Position numbers and translations under genes: made by a program | DNA from: Vespa crabro | Lineage: Eukaryota; Arthropoda; Insecta; Hymenoptera; Vespidae | DNA: 64,000 nt | Direction: 5' to 3' | NCBI RefSeq assembly: GCF_910589235.1 | Contig: NC_060956.1 | Span: forward strand, 6,148,999 to 6,212,998 | The notes under the pieces: model-generated | Seen by the model: the letters and a program-made list of their open reading frames with translations, nothing else | What the model was told of the DNA's origin: nothing | Databases searched by the model: none | Shown here: positions 1 to 13,535 of the stretch, in pieces | How the letters are laid out: each line of letters begins with the position of its first letter | Position numbering within the stretch: the first letter of the stretch is position 1

Positions 1-3000
1 ATCACCATCAACGATGATTCATTCTATTCTAAAATCCATGTTTCCAAGATAATTTATTAATCGAAATTTCGAATAATAAAACGATGTCCACGGTAGGACA
101 TTTAATCGCGGGACCTACGAACACTATACTTTAAAATCGACGTTTTCAAGGTTAATACGAGCTAATCAAAAAATTCTGACTTTCAATGCTATGTAGAGGA
201 TGGTCAGTCCCTCCTTATAGATAACAGAGCCATCGTAACATTGACATTTACATTTCTAACACAACCAATCTTCTCTATGACATTTCGAATGATCAAACAA
301 ACTCCATAGTAAGACTTTTAATTAATCGTGGTCACGATCATTCACGTCACTTTTCGTCGATCCAAACGCGAGTATTCTCTCTATCTTATCTATTCAAACA
401 TAATCTTCTTGCTTATTCTTTGTTAGAATTCATTAATATTGATTCTTTATTATTTTCACGAGAGAAAAATATTTTAAAATCCGTTAAAATAATCAAATAA
501 TTATAAACGAGAAGATTCTATGTTGATCTAATGAATAAATCAAAACCATTAACGAATAAATCTCCGAAAAAAATTTATTCGTGGTCACTCAATGCTCTTT
601 TACTAATTAATTACTATCAATCACTCGTGTCGATTCAGACTTTTCGTCCTCGACATGATTGAGTGATGGAAGAGATTTAAAAATTTACTTACTAAAAACA
701 CTCCAAAACACTCATCCGGGATTTAAGTCGAAATTGAAGGTGGGGATAATTCGTAGGTGGATGAAAATGAAGTAGATCGACATCGAGGTTGATTGAAATC
801 CTCTTCAATGATGCACTGACTCTAATACGCGATAATTATTTATTAATGGACGATCACTGAAGTTAATTCGCGTAACATTATTGTCTTTTAATTTAAATAC
901 AGTCTGTGCAACTGTTAAAAATACAGAAAAAGAAAATCTTTTTCGAAGAAACATTTTAATGATTGCATTGCTCATAGTCGATGTAAATCCACTTTTTGTT
1001 TTAATAGCGAACCAAACAAATACAGCTTCTACTTCGCGATATTTTTATATTTTAGCGATACAAACACTCCATAATTTCATTATTATGCCCACGATAGCAA
1101 TGAAGTTTTGAAACAGAAAAATAGAGGAAAAAAATTATTATACTATAATAAGAAAATATTGAAAATATTTGAAATGTATGATATTAAAAATATACTCATC
1201 TCAAATCTCAATTGTTGTCAAGCATTCTGTACCAAGATGATGAAGGACTTCGACGAAAATAAGAAACTACAAATGAATTTCTTATTCCAATCGACATTTC
1301 CATTTTGTGACGAACAACAGTGACTCTTTTTCGCGATTATTTGTACTTTAATTTCTCTTATTCAACATTCAATTCTTCCTTGGTCTCGTGCACCATTGCG
1401 ATGTTTTCCGAAAACAGAAAAAATAGAAATAAAATAATTACTATCATCGTCGTAAGAAAAATTTATGAAATTCGATGAAATTAAAGAATTTCGATGTACA
1501 TACGTCGGGATCTAAACAAAAACTAATTCATTAACAGGCAAAGTTAAGCTAAACGTTCGCTATTGTTGATAATAAGCCGAACCAATAATAACAAGGTAAA
1601 AATATTTAAATATTGGAATTTTAAATTAGATCCTTCTATTTTTATCTCGTATTATGAATTTTGTAATGTTTAAACGAATGCACACTGTTACTTCTTCTAT
1701 TAATTAATTAGTAGTAGAATAAACAGTATGCATTAGTTAAAATTAATCATTTAATTAAAATACTGTTTAAATATTAGTTTATTGTACTCCGTGTACGTTA
1801 TATACCATTTAAATAATTGTAAAACTTATTTCTAAGATCCATTAGAATGAACGCCTGTACACGTATTTGTTTATTTTTATATTGTTTTATTTTAAAGAAT
1901 CATTAATCGAATACTCATTAAAATGCCTGAATAAGTTACTATGACTTTTCCGTGTGAATATGAAGAAACGCGTTTCCTTTTTGAATTGATTAAAAAAATA
2001 TAAGCATCTGTTTAACCTATGCTATTCAAGGAAGCAATCGTTTACTTCACGAAAACAAACCGCGCACCAATTTAGGGTTTATATAAAAATCAATAGTAGC
2101 TTCTTCTCTTTTGTCGCAAAGTTCGAGGAGCGCTACTATATGGAAGTTTTTCTTTCACAAAAAAAAAAAAAGAAATGTCGATAACAACGTTTTCGCTAAT
2201 AACGAGTCGAGGCGTAATTCTTGAAAATATTTTATGAACATGGTCTCTTTTTAAAGATGAATTAAGTGAGGGCATGACCGAATTTTTTTAAGAAGTTTTA
2301 CTTTCATTCATAGATTATTGTCAAAGAAACGTCACTTTTGACACGATTTTTTTCCAAAGAAAATAAAGCTTCCTCAAAAGTACGAAAAAAGCAATGTCCT
2401 TGTTTGAATCTTCATCTTTAAAATGACATCTTGTTCATCAAAATTTTTCAAAAATTATGTCAGTGCTCATCATTGAGGTAAACCATTATAAAACCAGTAG
2501 TAATGAACAGTCTTAATTTTTATATCAATGTAAATTGAGATAAAACGTATTTATCAAAGACAAACAAACACCATCTGCAAGGTGAGCATTTCCAGTCTCT
2601 TCTTAACTAAAGCAAATTGAAATAATTAAGTTTCTTACATAATTCGTAGAATATGATATTGAAAAAAAAATCATATAGATACGTACGTATGTGTGTGTGT
2701 GTGTGCATATATTTAATTAAGTTAAATTAAGTTTTACGTAAGTTTATTTAAGTTAATATATATATATTAACTTAATGTCGATTTAATCTACAAATAATTA
2801 TTAGAAATATTTCCTAAAACATTAAATCGTTTAATTACATTGTCGGATTCATGTAAATTTTTTCATTTCTTTTTTTTTTTTTGATACGCAAAAATCGATG
2901 TCAATCATTTTTCAAGCGCGGAATTTGATTCTGGAGTATAGTTGTTAATTCGATTCTTAAATTCAATAATTATCGTCCTAAAATAGTTTGTTCGTTTTCT

Positions 3001-3552
3001 ATTCAGCTATCATGGAACCCTTATTTTAAAACCTTTTAAACCTTATTTTATTAATATTCACCAAAGTCATTCGAGAAGATATAGCATTAATTAAGAATTC
3101 TGAACGAACCTATCTGGCATATCTTGATATTTTCATAAAAAAAAAAAAAAACCAATCTTATCTTTAGCTTGACGTATATTCACTGTTATAATTCTTTCCA
3201 TATTATTCTTATGATATAAATTAAATGAGGAAACAAATATAATAATTTTCATAATACGATGAACGCCTGTGAGATGTTACATTTCGTTAATAATTTCGCC
3301 ATAATGAAGAGTTTAAAAAAAGAGGGAGAATGGATTGGGGGTGAAAGGGAAGTAATCGGAGTTAGTTGGAGAACGAATCCAATTTAATTGTCTTTGAAAA
3401 ATTCCTTTTAGAAATTAAGATTAATCTAATAAAAAAAAAAAAGATGTCCAAATGTTCATTACGTTTATATGCCAGAATAAATAATTTATATAATACGATA
3501 TAAGTATCAGATGTTAAACTTTGTGAGCAACTTCGTCATAACAAAACGTTTA

Positions 3553-3587
<35 letters not shown>

Positions 3588-3966
3588 AAAAAAAACAAAA
3601 CTAAACTGGAGATTAAAGTTAATCGTTTTAATTTATAACAAATCATGAACTAATTAACAAAATCATATTTTTTGAATATCTTATTAGACGTAGATGATTG
3701 TTAAAAAAGAAAAAAAAAAGAAAAAAAAGATTGACCATAAAAATAGGACCCTCAATAGTAACCTTTCAACGAATCTTACCGAACGTAGTTAACGAGTGAA
3801 CGTTCGGTATATACGATGAAGAAAGACCTTCGCCATTCTACGTTACGCGAGTCAAACATAGTGAGTCCAATATAGTAATCGAGTAACTCGCGATCGGTCA
3901 ACAACACTTTCCTTCCACTAAACACTACGCGAGGCCTTTCACATTGGAAATATTATTCTAGAATTA

Positions 3967-3969
<3 letters not shown>

Positions 3970-4034
<65 letters not shown>
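3970..4034. repeat. (TA)n microsatellite
   Basis: About 65 bases of uninterrupted TA dinucleotide, followed by interrupted TA/TACA sequence up to about 4070. Confidence 0.95.
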
Positions 4035-4039
<5 letters not shown>

Positions 4040-4812
4040 GTATACATATATATACATAATATATATATATATATTACGTATTTTACAAAAAGCATTTCAG
4101 CAATGTTCGAATTCATAAATCTTTTTTAAAGATACTTCGACCTCCTTATCTTCCTTATTCTTCTATATCAACAACAACAACGACGACGACGACGACGACG
4201 ACGACGATATTTCTTCAAAAAAAATAACACCAAGGAAAGGTTTGTTTTTCCAATTAATTTCCTAGTTCGAAATATTTCATTCACTTTTTTCTTTTTCTCT
4301 TTTTTTTTTTCTTTTGCATTTCTTTTCTTTTCTTATGTCTATTACGCAGACATAACTCTTTGATATCGAAAAAATGTAGAAGTAATAATATGTAAATCTA
4401 TGCGTGTACATAAGTATGCATATACGTATATATGTATGTATGTATATATGTATGTATATATGAGCGATAAGATCAAAACATTTTATTTTACGAGAAGAAT
4501 ATAAGTAAAAATATTCCATCAATAATTTATATCAGTACATTCGATTGTTTTTTCTTCGATTATAAATATAGATAGAAAAAGTTCGTAGAAGCGTTTATAG
4601 AAAATAATGTGGAATGGGAAAATTATTATTTCATTTCTTTTGTTTTTATTATTATTAATAAACATTCACATTCTTAAATGTCAACTGCAAATATATTGAA
4701 TGATTATTAAATGTACAATGTAATAATATTTGAGAATATTTGATTTTATCGATTGAGTCTCGATTAAAAAGAAATGATATTTCGTTTCTAAATATTTTGG
4801 AGAAAGAAAAAA

Positions 4813-4823
4813 GAGAGAGAGAT

Positions 4824-4866
<43 letters not shown>
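4813..4866. repeat. (GA)n microsatellite
   Basis: GA dinucleotide run with a few interruptions at its left end. Confidence 0.9.
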
Positions 4867-4868
<2 letters not shown>

Positions 4869-5528
4869 GTGCAATTTTGTAAATTCTTTTTGTCTTAATT
4901 ATTTTAACGAGAATAATTATTTAACGAGAAAATATTAAATAACTGAAACAAATAAGAAGTAAAAGATGTGTATATCCCAATAAATTATTCAAGAAGAAAG
5001 ATTAGTTAGTTGAATTTGTCGTTGGGAGTCATTTTGCTCGAAGCATTCCACGAGTTGAAAAGCTTAACGAGATCTCATGGCGCGTGTCGCAATGATAATT
5101 GCTCGCTCGATCTACCAAGATCGAGGGAGAGATCGGAGACGGGTTCTCATTGTTGTCTGGACCACAGCGTCTCTCGTATCTACGATTTCCAACTCACATC
5201 TTTTCGCAGCTAAATGATAAGGTATTATATTACTGTATTCATTTTCTTTTCAATATCAATATATTTTTATATCGCATAATATTTATATATTAAATAATAA
5301 TTATTAAATAAATATATGATATAAATTTTATAATCTGACATTGTACATTTCATTGCACATAAAAAGTATATCATTATTTAACAATATATATATATATATA
5401 TATATATATTATTACGTGTGCGTGTGTGTGCTCACGCGCGCGCGTAATATAATATATATCATTATATAATATATAGTTTTTTTCTTTTTTTAATATTTTC
5501 ATTTATTATACTTTTTCTCGATTGTTTC

Positions 5529-5530
<2 letters not shown>

Positions 5531-5570
<40 letters not shown>
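5531..5570. repeat. Poly-T tract
   Basis: About 40 consecutive T on the plus strand. It has no flanking target-site duplication or retroposed body that I can see, so it is treated as a simple homopolymer. Confidence 0.9.
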
Positions 5571-5572
<2 letters not shown>

Positions 5573-7242
5573 CTTTCATTTTTCTTCTTTCTCGCTCATT
5601 AATCACTGAAAAAGAGATACATTTAGTTTTTATAATAATTTCTTATCCGGTCGCAATATAAAAACAGACCAAAAGGAAAGCAAAAAAAAAAAACAACAAG
5701 AAAATTGCGTTTCAATTATTTATCGGGTTATCTATATATACATATTCGTTCGTCATTCGCGATCAATTCGTTGCAAAACAACGGATGAAAAAGACAGTCG
5801 ATGAAGACGTTTCGAGTTTAAATCTAGATGTTTCGAATCTCTTAATGTATTCTCATTATCTTTATCATGTACATATACATATATCACGAAACTGTCGAGA
5901 CAGGACGTGATTTGATAACATTTGGATATCTCGTCGACATTACCGCTTTCGTTCGTAGGCTTTTATTACTTCTAGCTTCTCAATGTCAGTTTTCGGTTGT
6001 CGTTCGAATCGTGTTAATGTCTCTAGACAGTGTTGTAAACGAAAATAGTGTGTAAAATGTAAATTAATGCAACTTTTTCTTTCTTTTTTTCTATTTTCTT
6101 TTTCGTCTACAAATTATTCGAAGAACATTCGTTTATAAATTAACATATATTTTTGTTTCTTGTTTATTTCGTTCTTTTATACTTAATTACTTAATTATAA
6201 CATAATTTATGAAATTCAACGGAAAAAGAAATTATTTCTTTATGAAATATTTCATTGATTTACATAAGGAATTTTTCAAGATTTGTATTAGTACAAATCA
6301 ATTTTTGTTAAACAATTAATCCAAAATATTAGACAAAGCTTTTCGAATGATAATTCGAAAAAAGAAAAGAAATTAATAAAATAAATAAGATAATATTACG
6401 TATATGATGAATATAAATGATTTTGTTCAATTTTCTTAAACAATTATCAAGATTATTAGATACAATTTCCTGTGATGATAATATAAAAGAAAAAAAAATA
6501 AATAAATAAAGGAAGATAAGAAGAAATAAAAATAGTACAAAATATATTAACAAAAAATTAAGTTTGTTCTATCGATTCACTCGATTCACTTTTTTTTTAT
6601 ATATATGAAAATGAACAATTTAATTATATATGTATATATTATATAATTAATAAATATATATTATATATATATATATCTCATTTTAAATTTAATCTACGCA
6701 TATATTCTGAAAGATGTTTCGATGAGCATTATTGCATAAGTATGTATATTATGAATAGACCTCCTTTTGAATTAAATCATTCGTATCAGTTAAATTTAAC
6801 GTTCGTCGATAATATATGCTCCATTTATTTGCCAATCTAATCACACAATTACTGTCACGAAGCAATTGCTCGAAGGAAAGCCTCAGAGACAATGAAAAAA
6901 TGAATAAATAAATAAATAAATAAAGTCATTGGAATTCTCCGATGTCATTGTCGTTATGATTAAATCATGTATAATAGTCAGTCTTATCGTGTTTACCCTG
7001 ATATTTTTAGAAAAATTCGATACAATTTTATATCGAAAAATGATGAAAAAGAACAATGAGATCACTTCATTGAATTTTATTTTTAGGATTTCAAGAAAAA
7101 AGAAGAAAAAAGGAGAAGAAAAAAGTTTACTTGAGAACATTTTTTTTCTCCAAAAATTTACTTAAAATTAATTTCTTTTTCTTTTTTATTGGTGGAAATT
7201 ATAATTCATTTGGAATTTATTTTTCTTATTTTTTAAACTTAA

Positions 7243-7291
<49 letters not shown>

Positions 7292-7847
7292 TTTGTCAAA
7301 TTTATGATTTATTTTAAATTAATTTCTTTCTTCTCTTCTTTTTCTTTTATCTATTTCACTCGTTTTTTTTTTGTTTGCATTTATTCGTTTTTTTTTTATT
7401 TTACAATTTAATTAAATGTCCTTGAAAAGCAATTGAATTTTTTGATTTAGCACGAACTGAGCTACATATTAACATTTGCAAAAATGTTTATTAACGAAAC
7501 AAAACTGTTATGCACGTACGACATTCCTCACAATAAAACAATCTTTTTTTTTTCAAAACAATACGTCACCGCGAACTATCAGCATGATGCTAAAATAAAA
7601 ACAGACCTATATATTTCTGCCATGTGCTTTTGAATAAACATCCTTTTTATCTTCAAAGGATTATTATGTCTGCATTGTCCTGACAATAAAAATATTTTTT
7701 ACTTTTGCTTTTTTTCTCTTTTTCTTTTTTGTTCCACAAAAGAATTATTTTTTTTTGAAATAATACTACAAAAAAGATAGGGAAAAAAATTTTGATTTTT
7801 ATTACAACGAATATGATCATCAATTTATTATAAATAAAGAAATTCTT

Positions 7848-7851
7848 TTGT

Positions 7852-7886
<35 letters not shown>

Positions 7887-7890
7887 TTAT
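7848..7890. repeat. (TTTA)n microsatellite
   Basis: About ten copies of a TTTA tetranucleotide, 150 bases before the first coding exon of the SLC26 gene. Confidence 0.9.
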
Positions 7891-8039
7891 TTTTTTTCTT
7901 CTCGAAGAAAAAAAAATCACTTTCGATCGAGAATTCCCTACCTGTTGAACATTTCTTATTTCCAATGATTTTCTTTCGTTCTCTTTTACTTTTTATTTTT
8001 TTCTCTTCTTTTTTTCAACAGATTCTTCGAAGAATAAAT

Positions 8040-8502
8040 ATGGCGACGATAACATCGGAAATGACAGTGATACGACCGATATATCGTCAAGACGAATTGC
8101 ATCGAGCGTGCAAGTATGCGAAACCAAAGAGAAATCGTAAGTCGAGTCAGTGACCTTAAATCACTTTTATCTCGGTTTAGTTTTTAATAGTTCAACTTGT
8201 TGTCGGAGATTTCATCTCCGCGAAAGCGAAACGAGTCCTTGAAATAATACTTTTTTCTTTTTCTTTTGATTTATTATTACAAATATATATTGTAATTAGT
8301 TACCGAAGAGATGTCCAAGAGATGGAGGAAAGCTAATCCATGGGAAATATTGAAAAAATCTATACCGTTGATCTCATGGTTACCAGAATATAATTGGAGA
8401 AATAATATTCTTGGTGATATCGTAGCAGGTATTACCGTTGCCGTAATGCATATACCTCAAGGTATAATAATTTTCTTAATAATTTCTAATTTTATACAAT
8501 TA

Positions 8503-8568
<66 letters not shown>

Positions 8569-8964
8569 AATTATTCAATATAATTGAATAATTGATTTTT
8601 TTCTTTTTTTTTCTTTTTTTTTTTTTTTTTTTTTTAATTAAGACTAAAACTGATAGAATTTTTTTATCATATTTTAAAATATAAATAAAAAATTTTATAT
8701 ATCTAATTAAAGCTCTTATTTTCTTATTTTTATTATAAATTATAATTTACGTTTGAAAAATATTATTTATTTCTTGCACAAACAATTTCTATCTCGTTGA
8801 TTTTTTTATTAATATAAATTTCGAATTTACATTTGAAAAAATATTAAAAATTTCTTACGAACAAAATTTCTATCTTGTTGATTTCAATATGAATTTGAAT
8901 CTACATTTTAAATATTATTTTTCTTCTGATTAAATTAATTATGATCTTTTTCCAAATGCGTAAT

Positions 8965-9026
<62 letters not shown>

Positions 9027-10072
9027 ATTATTTGATAGGAATGGCATATGCAATATTGGGAAATGTACCATCCATAGTTGGTATTTACATGGCGTTTTTT
9101 CCAGTTTTAATATATTTTTTATTCGGTACATCCAGACATAACTCGATGGGTAAGTTTCTTTCGAATGAATATAATTAATTTTAAAATGACACTTTTTTAT
9201 TCTTCAATTACTCTATCTCAAAATTGTAGGTACATTTGCGGTTGTATGCATGATGACAGGTAAAGTGGTAATAACCTATAGCTCATCAGAAAATTTATCG
9301 AACAATAGCACTAAGATTTATGAAGAGAACATAACGATGACAACGGGTATAATCAATAATCATTACACACCGATACAAGTAGCTACCGTTGTGACATTTG
9401 TTGTTGGTCTAACACAGGTGACGTTATTGTTAAATGTTTTCGTAATCAATGATCGAATCGATATTTAACGTGTAACTGAAGGTATCTGGTCTAGTTAGGA
9501 ATGTACATATTACGATTGGGTATTATATCTTCGTTCTTGGCCGATAGCCTAATAAGTGGTTTCACCACAGCTGCTGGATTACATGTCTTCACGTCACAAG
9601 TGAAGGATCTTCTTGGTTTAACATTGATACCACGAAGAGGTATATTTAAACTGATTCTCGTGAGTACGAGTACATCATCCTGTAATATTTCCATTATATA
9701 TCTTTAATTGAAATTATTACATATGTAAAAATTTTTTTGTTTGTCTTTCCATTATTTTTTAGACCTACTTCGATATATTTAATAATCTCGATAGAGTCAA
9801 TCTGGCTGCTTTGAGTATATCAACCATAACTATTATTATTCTGATATTTAATAATGAATTCTTAAAAGTAAGCAATATCATTATATATATATATTATTAG
9901 TGTCTCAACGAAAAGTGTCTATTAGATTTATTACAAAATATAATGATATTTTTGAAAAACGTCGAGACAAGTCAATTATGTTTTCGAGTAGGATAGATCC
10001 TTATCAAAAAAAGAAGTCATTAGATTTTACAATAATCCTGATGAACATTTTTCGTTATATATTATATACGAC

Positions 10073-10124
<52 letters not shown>

Positions 10125-12449
10125 ACATAAAATAATAATTATTGTATTTTCTAGCCAAGATTTGCAAAATTAAGTCCATTTCCAATACCTATAGAAATGT
10201 TGACAGTAGTGAGTGGTACTTTGATATCAATGTACATGAATTTGACAGAAGTATACAATGTCAAGATAGTCGGTGATATACCAGTCGGGTAAATTTATAC
10301 AAATAATTCTGTCTTATAATATCAATCTCAAATAAAATATGTCATACTTGGAAAAATTATAATAAAATTTTATAATTTTGATTACATTTATGTTTACGTT
10401 TATCCTCATGCTTATATATATATATATATATATCTTTCAGATTACCAGAACCGTCGATACCTCCACTTTCTCTGATACCGAACGTTCTACTCGATAGCTT
10501 CGTAATTACTTTAGTTTCCTATACTATATCTATGTCAATGGCTTTGATCTTTGCGCAAAAAGCTGGTTACAAAGTAGATGCCAATCAAGAATTGGTTGCC
10601 CAGGTAAGTACAATTACCAATGTATTTCAACATATCGCCAAGTTTTTTCCTTCTTTTTTTTTGTAATACAAACAATAAAAATTCACAATGAAGGATATAA
10701 TATCGAACATACTTTTTTTTAATTCTTTCTTTTTATCTTTCTAGGGTCTTGGAAATCTTTTCGGATCCTTTTTCTCTTGCATGCCATTCACCGCCTCATT
10801 ATCGAGATCATTGATCCAAGAAACCGTTGGCGGACATACTCAATTAGCAAGCTTGATATCTTGTACTATATTGATCAGCGTCTTACTATGGATTGGACCA
10901 TTCTTCGAACCCCTTCCACGTGTAATATTTACGAATTTTTATTAATTTAATTAATTCTAAATTGTTCAAGATTTAGGATTCGTTCAATTTTTATTAATTT
11001 TCTTTTTCTTTTTTTTATTTTTTATTATTATTATTATTTTTTTATTTTTATTTCTTTTTGAAAGCAAAAGATCACATTTTTTGGTATTTAAAATCGTACG
11101 ATCGAAAAATCGAGAAATTTATATGAAATTAATTTATTCAAAGAAAAGAAACAAGTATTAATAGAGAAATAATTTTTGTCGATAATATTCGGATTTCCGT
11201 GTATTATCTCAAGGTCTCATTTATTATATGAACGATCATTAAATATACATATAATTATTTTCTAGTGTATCCTAGCCAGTATAATAGTCGTGGCTCTTCA
11301 AAGTATGCTGATGAAAATTACAGAATTCAAAAAGTTTTGGAAATTGGATAAAATAGATGCCATTATATGGGCCATAACATTTCTTACCGTTATTTTGTTG
11401 GACGTCGAATATGGTCTACTCATCGGTTTGCTTGTATGCCTCGCAAAATTAATAGTTATTGCTACTAAACCCTATGCATGTTTACTTGCATTGGCACCCG
11501 GTACCGAACTCTATTTGGATTCCAAAAGATACAAAGGAGTATGACAAATTTGGATAAAATTTCTTTCATTATTAATTCAATTATGACAGTACATAAATTT
11601 TTTTTTTGCCTCAGACCATCGAGATAGCAGGTATTAAGATATTTCATTATTCGGGAAGTCTGAACTTTGCATCTAGGCAACATTTTTGTGAGAAAGTTTA
11701 CAAACTCACTGAAGTGATACCAAGAAAGGAATTGATGAAGAAACATTCTAAAAAGATCGTCGAAGATGAAAGAACAGAAGAGGTATATTTGCAAATATAA
11801 ATTTATAAAAAAAGTCTTCGAAAGGTATATCATATTTTATTTTACATCTTTTGTCCTTTTTTTTTTTAGATAAAATACTCAAATCCCGACTTCAACGAAC
11901 TATCTGCGTGTTCATCCCAGCATCTTTATATTACTAGAAATTCTTCGAATTGTTATTATGGCAGTACATCGGCTAAGGAAACTGTAATTTTTCTTTTTCT
12001 TCTTCTTTTCTCTTTTTTTTTTTTTAGTATATATTCGCTATGCTCTCTTTAATAAGTTTATCACTAGCTATGTGTTATAATTGCTTTTAATAATTTTAAT
12101 AATATTTATTTATTACAAATGATTCTTGAAAAAATTAATTAATTAATTAATATACATTTTTTTATAGATACGAACTCTAATATTGGACTTTTCGGCAGTA
12201 GTATACATCGATCCTTCCGGTGTAAAAACTTTAAAAAATTTAATTAACGAATATAATGACATTGATGTATCCGTTTTTATCACTGGATCCTGCGGTCCTG
12301 TTTATGAAACAATGAACAAGTGTAATTTATTGGAATCCAACGATTCTACTTTTGGATTATTTCCTACAATCGCCGATGCTGTACATTTTGCACAACATCG
12401 AAACAATGATAGGTCGATATCCACGTGGACTACTAATACTTTAGAATAA
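8040..12449 (+). CDS. SLC26-family anion transporter, prestin-like (complete, 13 exons)
   Basis: Multi-pass membrane anion exchanger or sulfate permease. Coding exons: 8040-8136, 8300-8461, 9039-9149, 9230-9417, 9495-9659, 9763-9867, 10155-10288, 10441-10603, 10745-10921, 11266-11538, 11615-11782, 11870-11983, 12168-12449; all GT-AG, total 712 aa, normal for the family. Residues about 60-115 give the conserved start of the core (GDIVAGITVAVMHIPQGMAY, then FGTSRHNSMG). Sequons at N145, N148, N149 and N157 lie in the predicted extracellular loop after TM3/4. SLADSLISGFTTAAG-type text follows in exon 5. Ser395-Arg396 (ASLSRSLIQE) aligns with the Ser-Arg pair of the prestin anion site. A C-terminal STAS domain spans about 530-705, with DFSAVVYIDPSG near 624-635. 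The start ATG lies 18 bases after an acceptor at 8021, implying a 5' UTR exon upstream. Substrate (sulfate, chloride, bicarbonate, oxalate) cannot be told from sequence. Family certain; prestin-like subgroup inferred from the N-terminal RPIY motif. Confidence 0.95.
8508..8566. repeat. (AT)n microsatellite in SLC26 intron
   Basis: Long AT run inside the intron between coding exons 2 and 3 (8462-9038). Confidence 0.9.
8966..9023. repeat. (TTA)n microsatellite in SLC26 intron
   Basis: About 19 copies of TTA ending only 15 bases before the exon 3 acceptor (exon starts 9039). The repeat therefore takes the place of the usual polypyrimidine tract region. Confidence 0.9.
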
Positions 12450-12865
12450 AAATAATTATATAAATATATAAATTTATAGAGAAAAATTAGTGATATGAAA
12501 AATATAGGAGAAGATACAAATGTTATATGATTGAACACACAACAGTATTATTTTGTTAGGATTTATAAATGTTCTCCTTATGAGTCTTCAAAAAGAAAAA
12601 AAAAAATGATCGTTCGATTATCTATTAATTTTTTATCATATAGATATTAGGCAATAAATAAATAAAAAAACGCCTGAAAACGCGCTATCTATTTTACATC
12701 GATAGCGTGTGTGTTTTGTTTAAAGTAGTAATGACAACAGCGAAGTAGTTACAGAATTTTCTTACAGATGGCACTGTTTCGAGCGCTATAAAATTTATCA
12801 CTTCACAGAGTTTGCTTTGAGGGGTTATATATTGCCACGTCTATAATATTTATTTATTTAATATA

Positions 12866-13535
12866 ATGAATTCTTGGGTACAATATATTAAGTCTATTCC
12901 TACGTATATGGTAAGTTATAAATATAATTTGATTTAAATCTAAAAATAATAGCTCGGCGATAAGGAATTGTAAATTTTTTAAACGCATGCAAAATTTAGA
13001 GGTTATGCGTCTCCATATGTCAAAGACAAGATATAGTTTTTAAGTTTTGTGTATTAAGGATTAATAAAATAATGATAAATAAAATAATTATTAAAATATT
13101 TGCGTTAGATTTTAATATAAAAAAGTATATACAAAGTTATATACCATACTTATGTAATATGTAAAATATCATACATGTATAAATTTTAATTGAATATGTA
13201 TCGTTACAGGACTACGATGGTCAGGCCAGAGCAGAGAAATTATCAAGAGTCATCATAACTCTCTTTGGAGTTAGTAACAGTTTCTATTATTAATTATTTT
13301 AACTATTTCGTTAATAATAACCTTAAAATTATGATAAAAATTTTTTGTGCAGGTCGTTGGTCTTATATGGGGATACGTCATTCAACAATTCTCTCAAACT
13401 ATTTATATTCTAGGAGCAGGTTTTGTAATGGCTGCGTTAATTACAGTACCGCCATGGCCTATGTATCGTCGTAAACCATTAGATTGGCAGAAACCACAAG
13501 CTGAAATAGCCACAAAGTTAAAAAAGAAAAAGTAA
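12866..13535 (+). CDS. Spcs1: Signal peptidase complex subunit 1 (SPC12)
   Basis: Small ER membrane subunit of the signal peptidase complex; in the family it is non-catalytic and helps select substrates and stabilise the complex. Exons: 12866-12910, 13210-13269, 13353-13535; total 95 aa, the usual size. The second intron uses a GTTAGT donor, the only one that keeps frame. The protein starts MNSWVQYIKSIPTYMDYDGQ, then has a helix-GQARAEKLSR region and two membrane segments (VIITLFGVVGLIWGYVIQQF and IYILGAGFVMAALITV). A PPWPMYRRKPLDW motif and a Lys-rich tail ending KKKK follow, as in SPC12 proteins. It lies about 420 bp downstream of the SLC26 stop on the same strand; a separate promoter is presumed. 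Confidence 0.93.

Larger units (their letters stand above)
1..8021. other. Gene-poor AT-rich spacer upstream of the SLC26 gene
   Basis: I see no supportable coding gene here. Open frames are short, of low complexity, and have no recognisable domains. The stretch holds many homopolymers and microsatellites: TA near 3970-4034, CGA near 4177-4207, GA near 4813-4866, poly-T near 5531-5570, TA near 7250-7288. A patch at about 5013-5220 is richer in GC and ends at a possible splice donor (AAG followed by GTATTA). It could be a noncoding 5' exon, perhaps of the downstream SLC26 gene, whose first coding exon begins at an acceptor ending at 8021 and so must have an upstream 5' UTR exon. Confidence 0.6.

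Noticed and set aside
881..1323. Two overlapping open frames of 70-76 residues on the plus strand
   Set aside because: No recognisable domain, no splice or promoter context, and AT-rich chance-like composition.
9900..10130. 76-residue open frame inside an SLC26 intron
   Set aside because: It starts and ends in intron sequence and runs into the TA repeat; the SLC26 frame closes without it.
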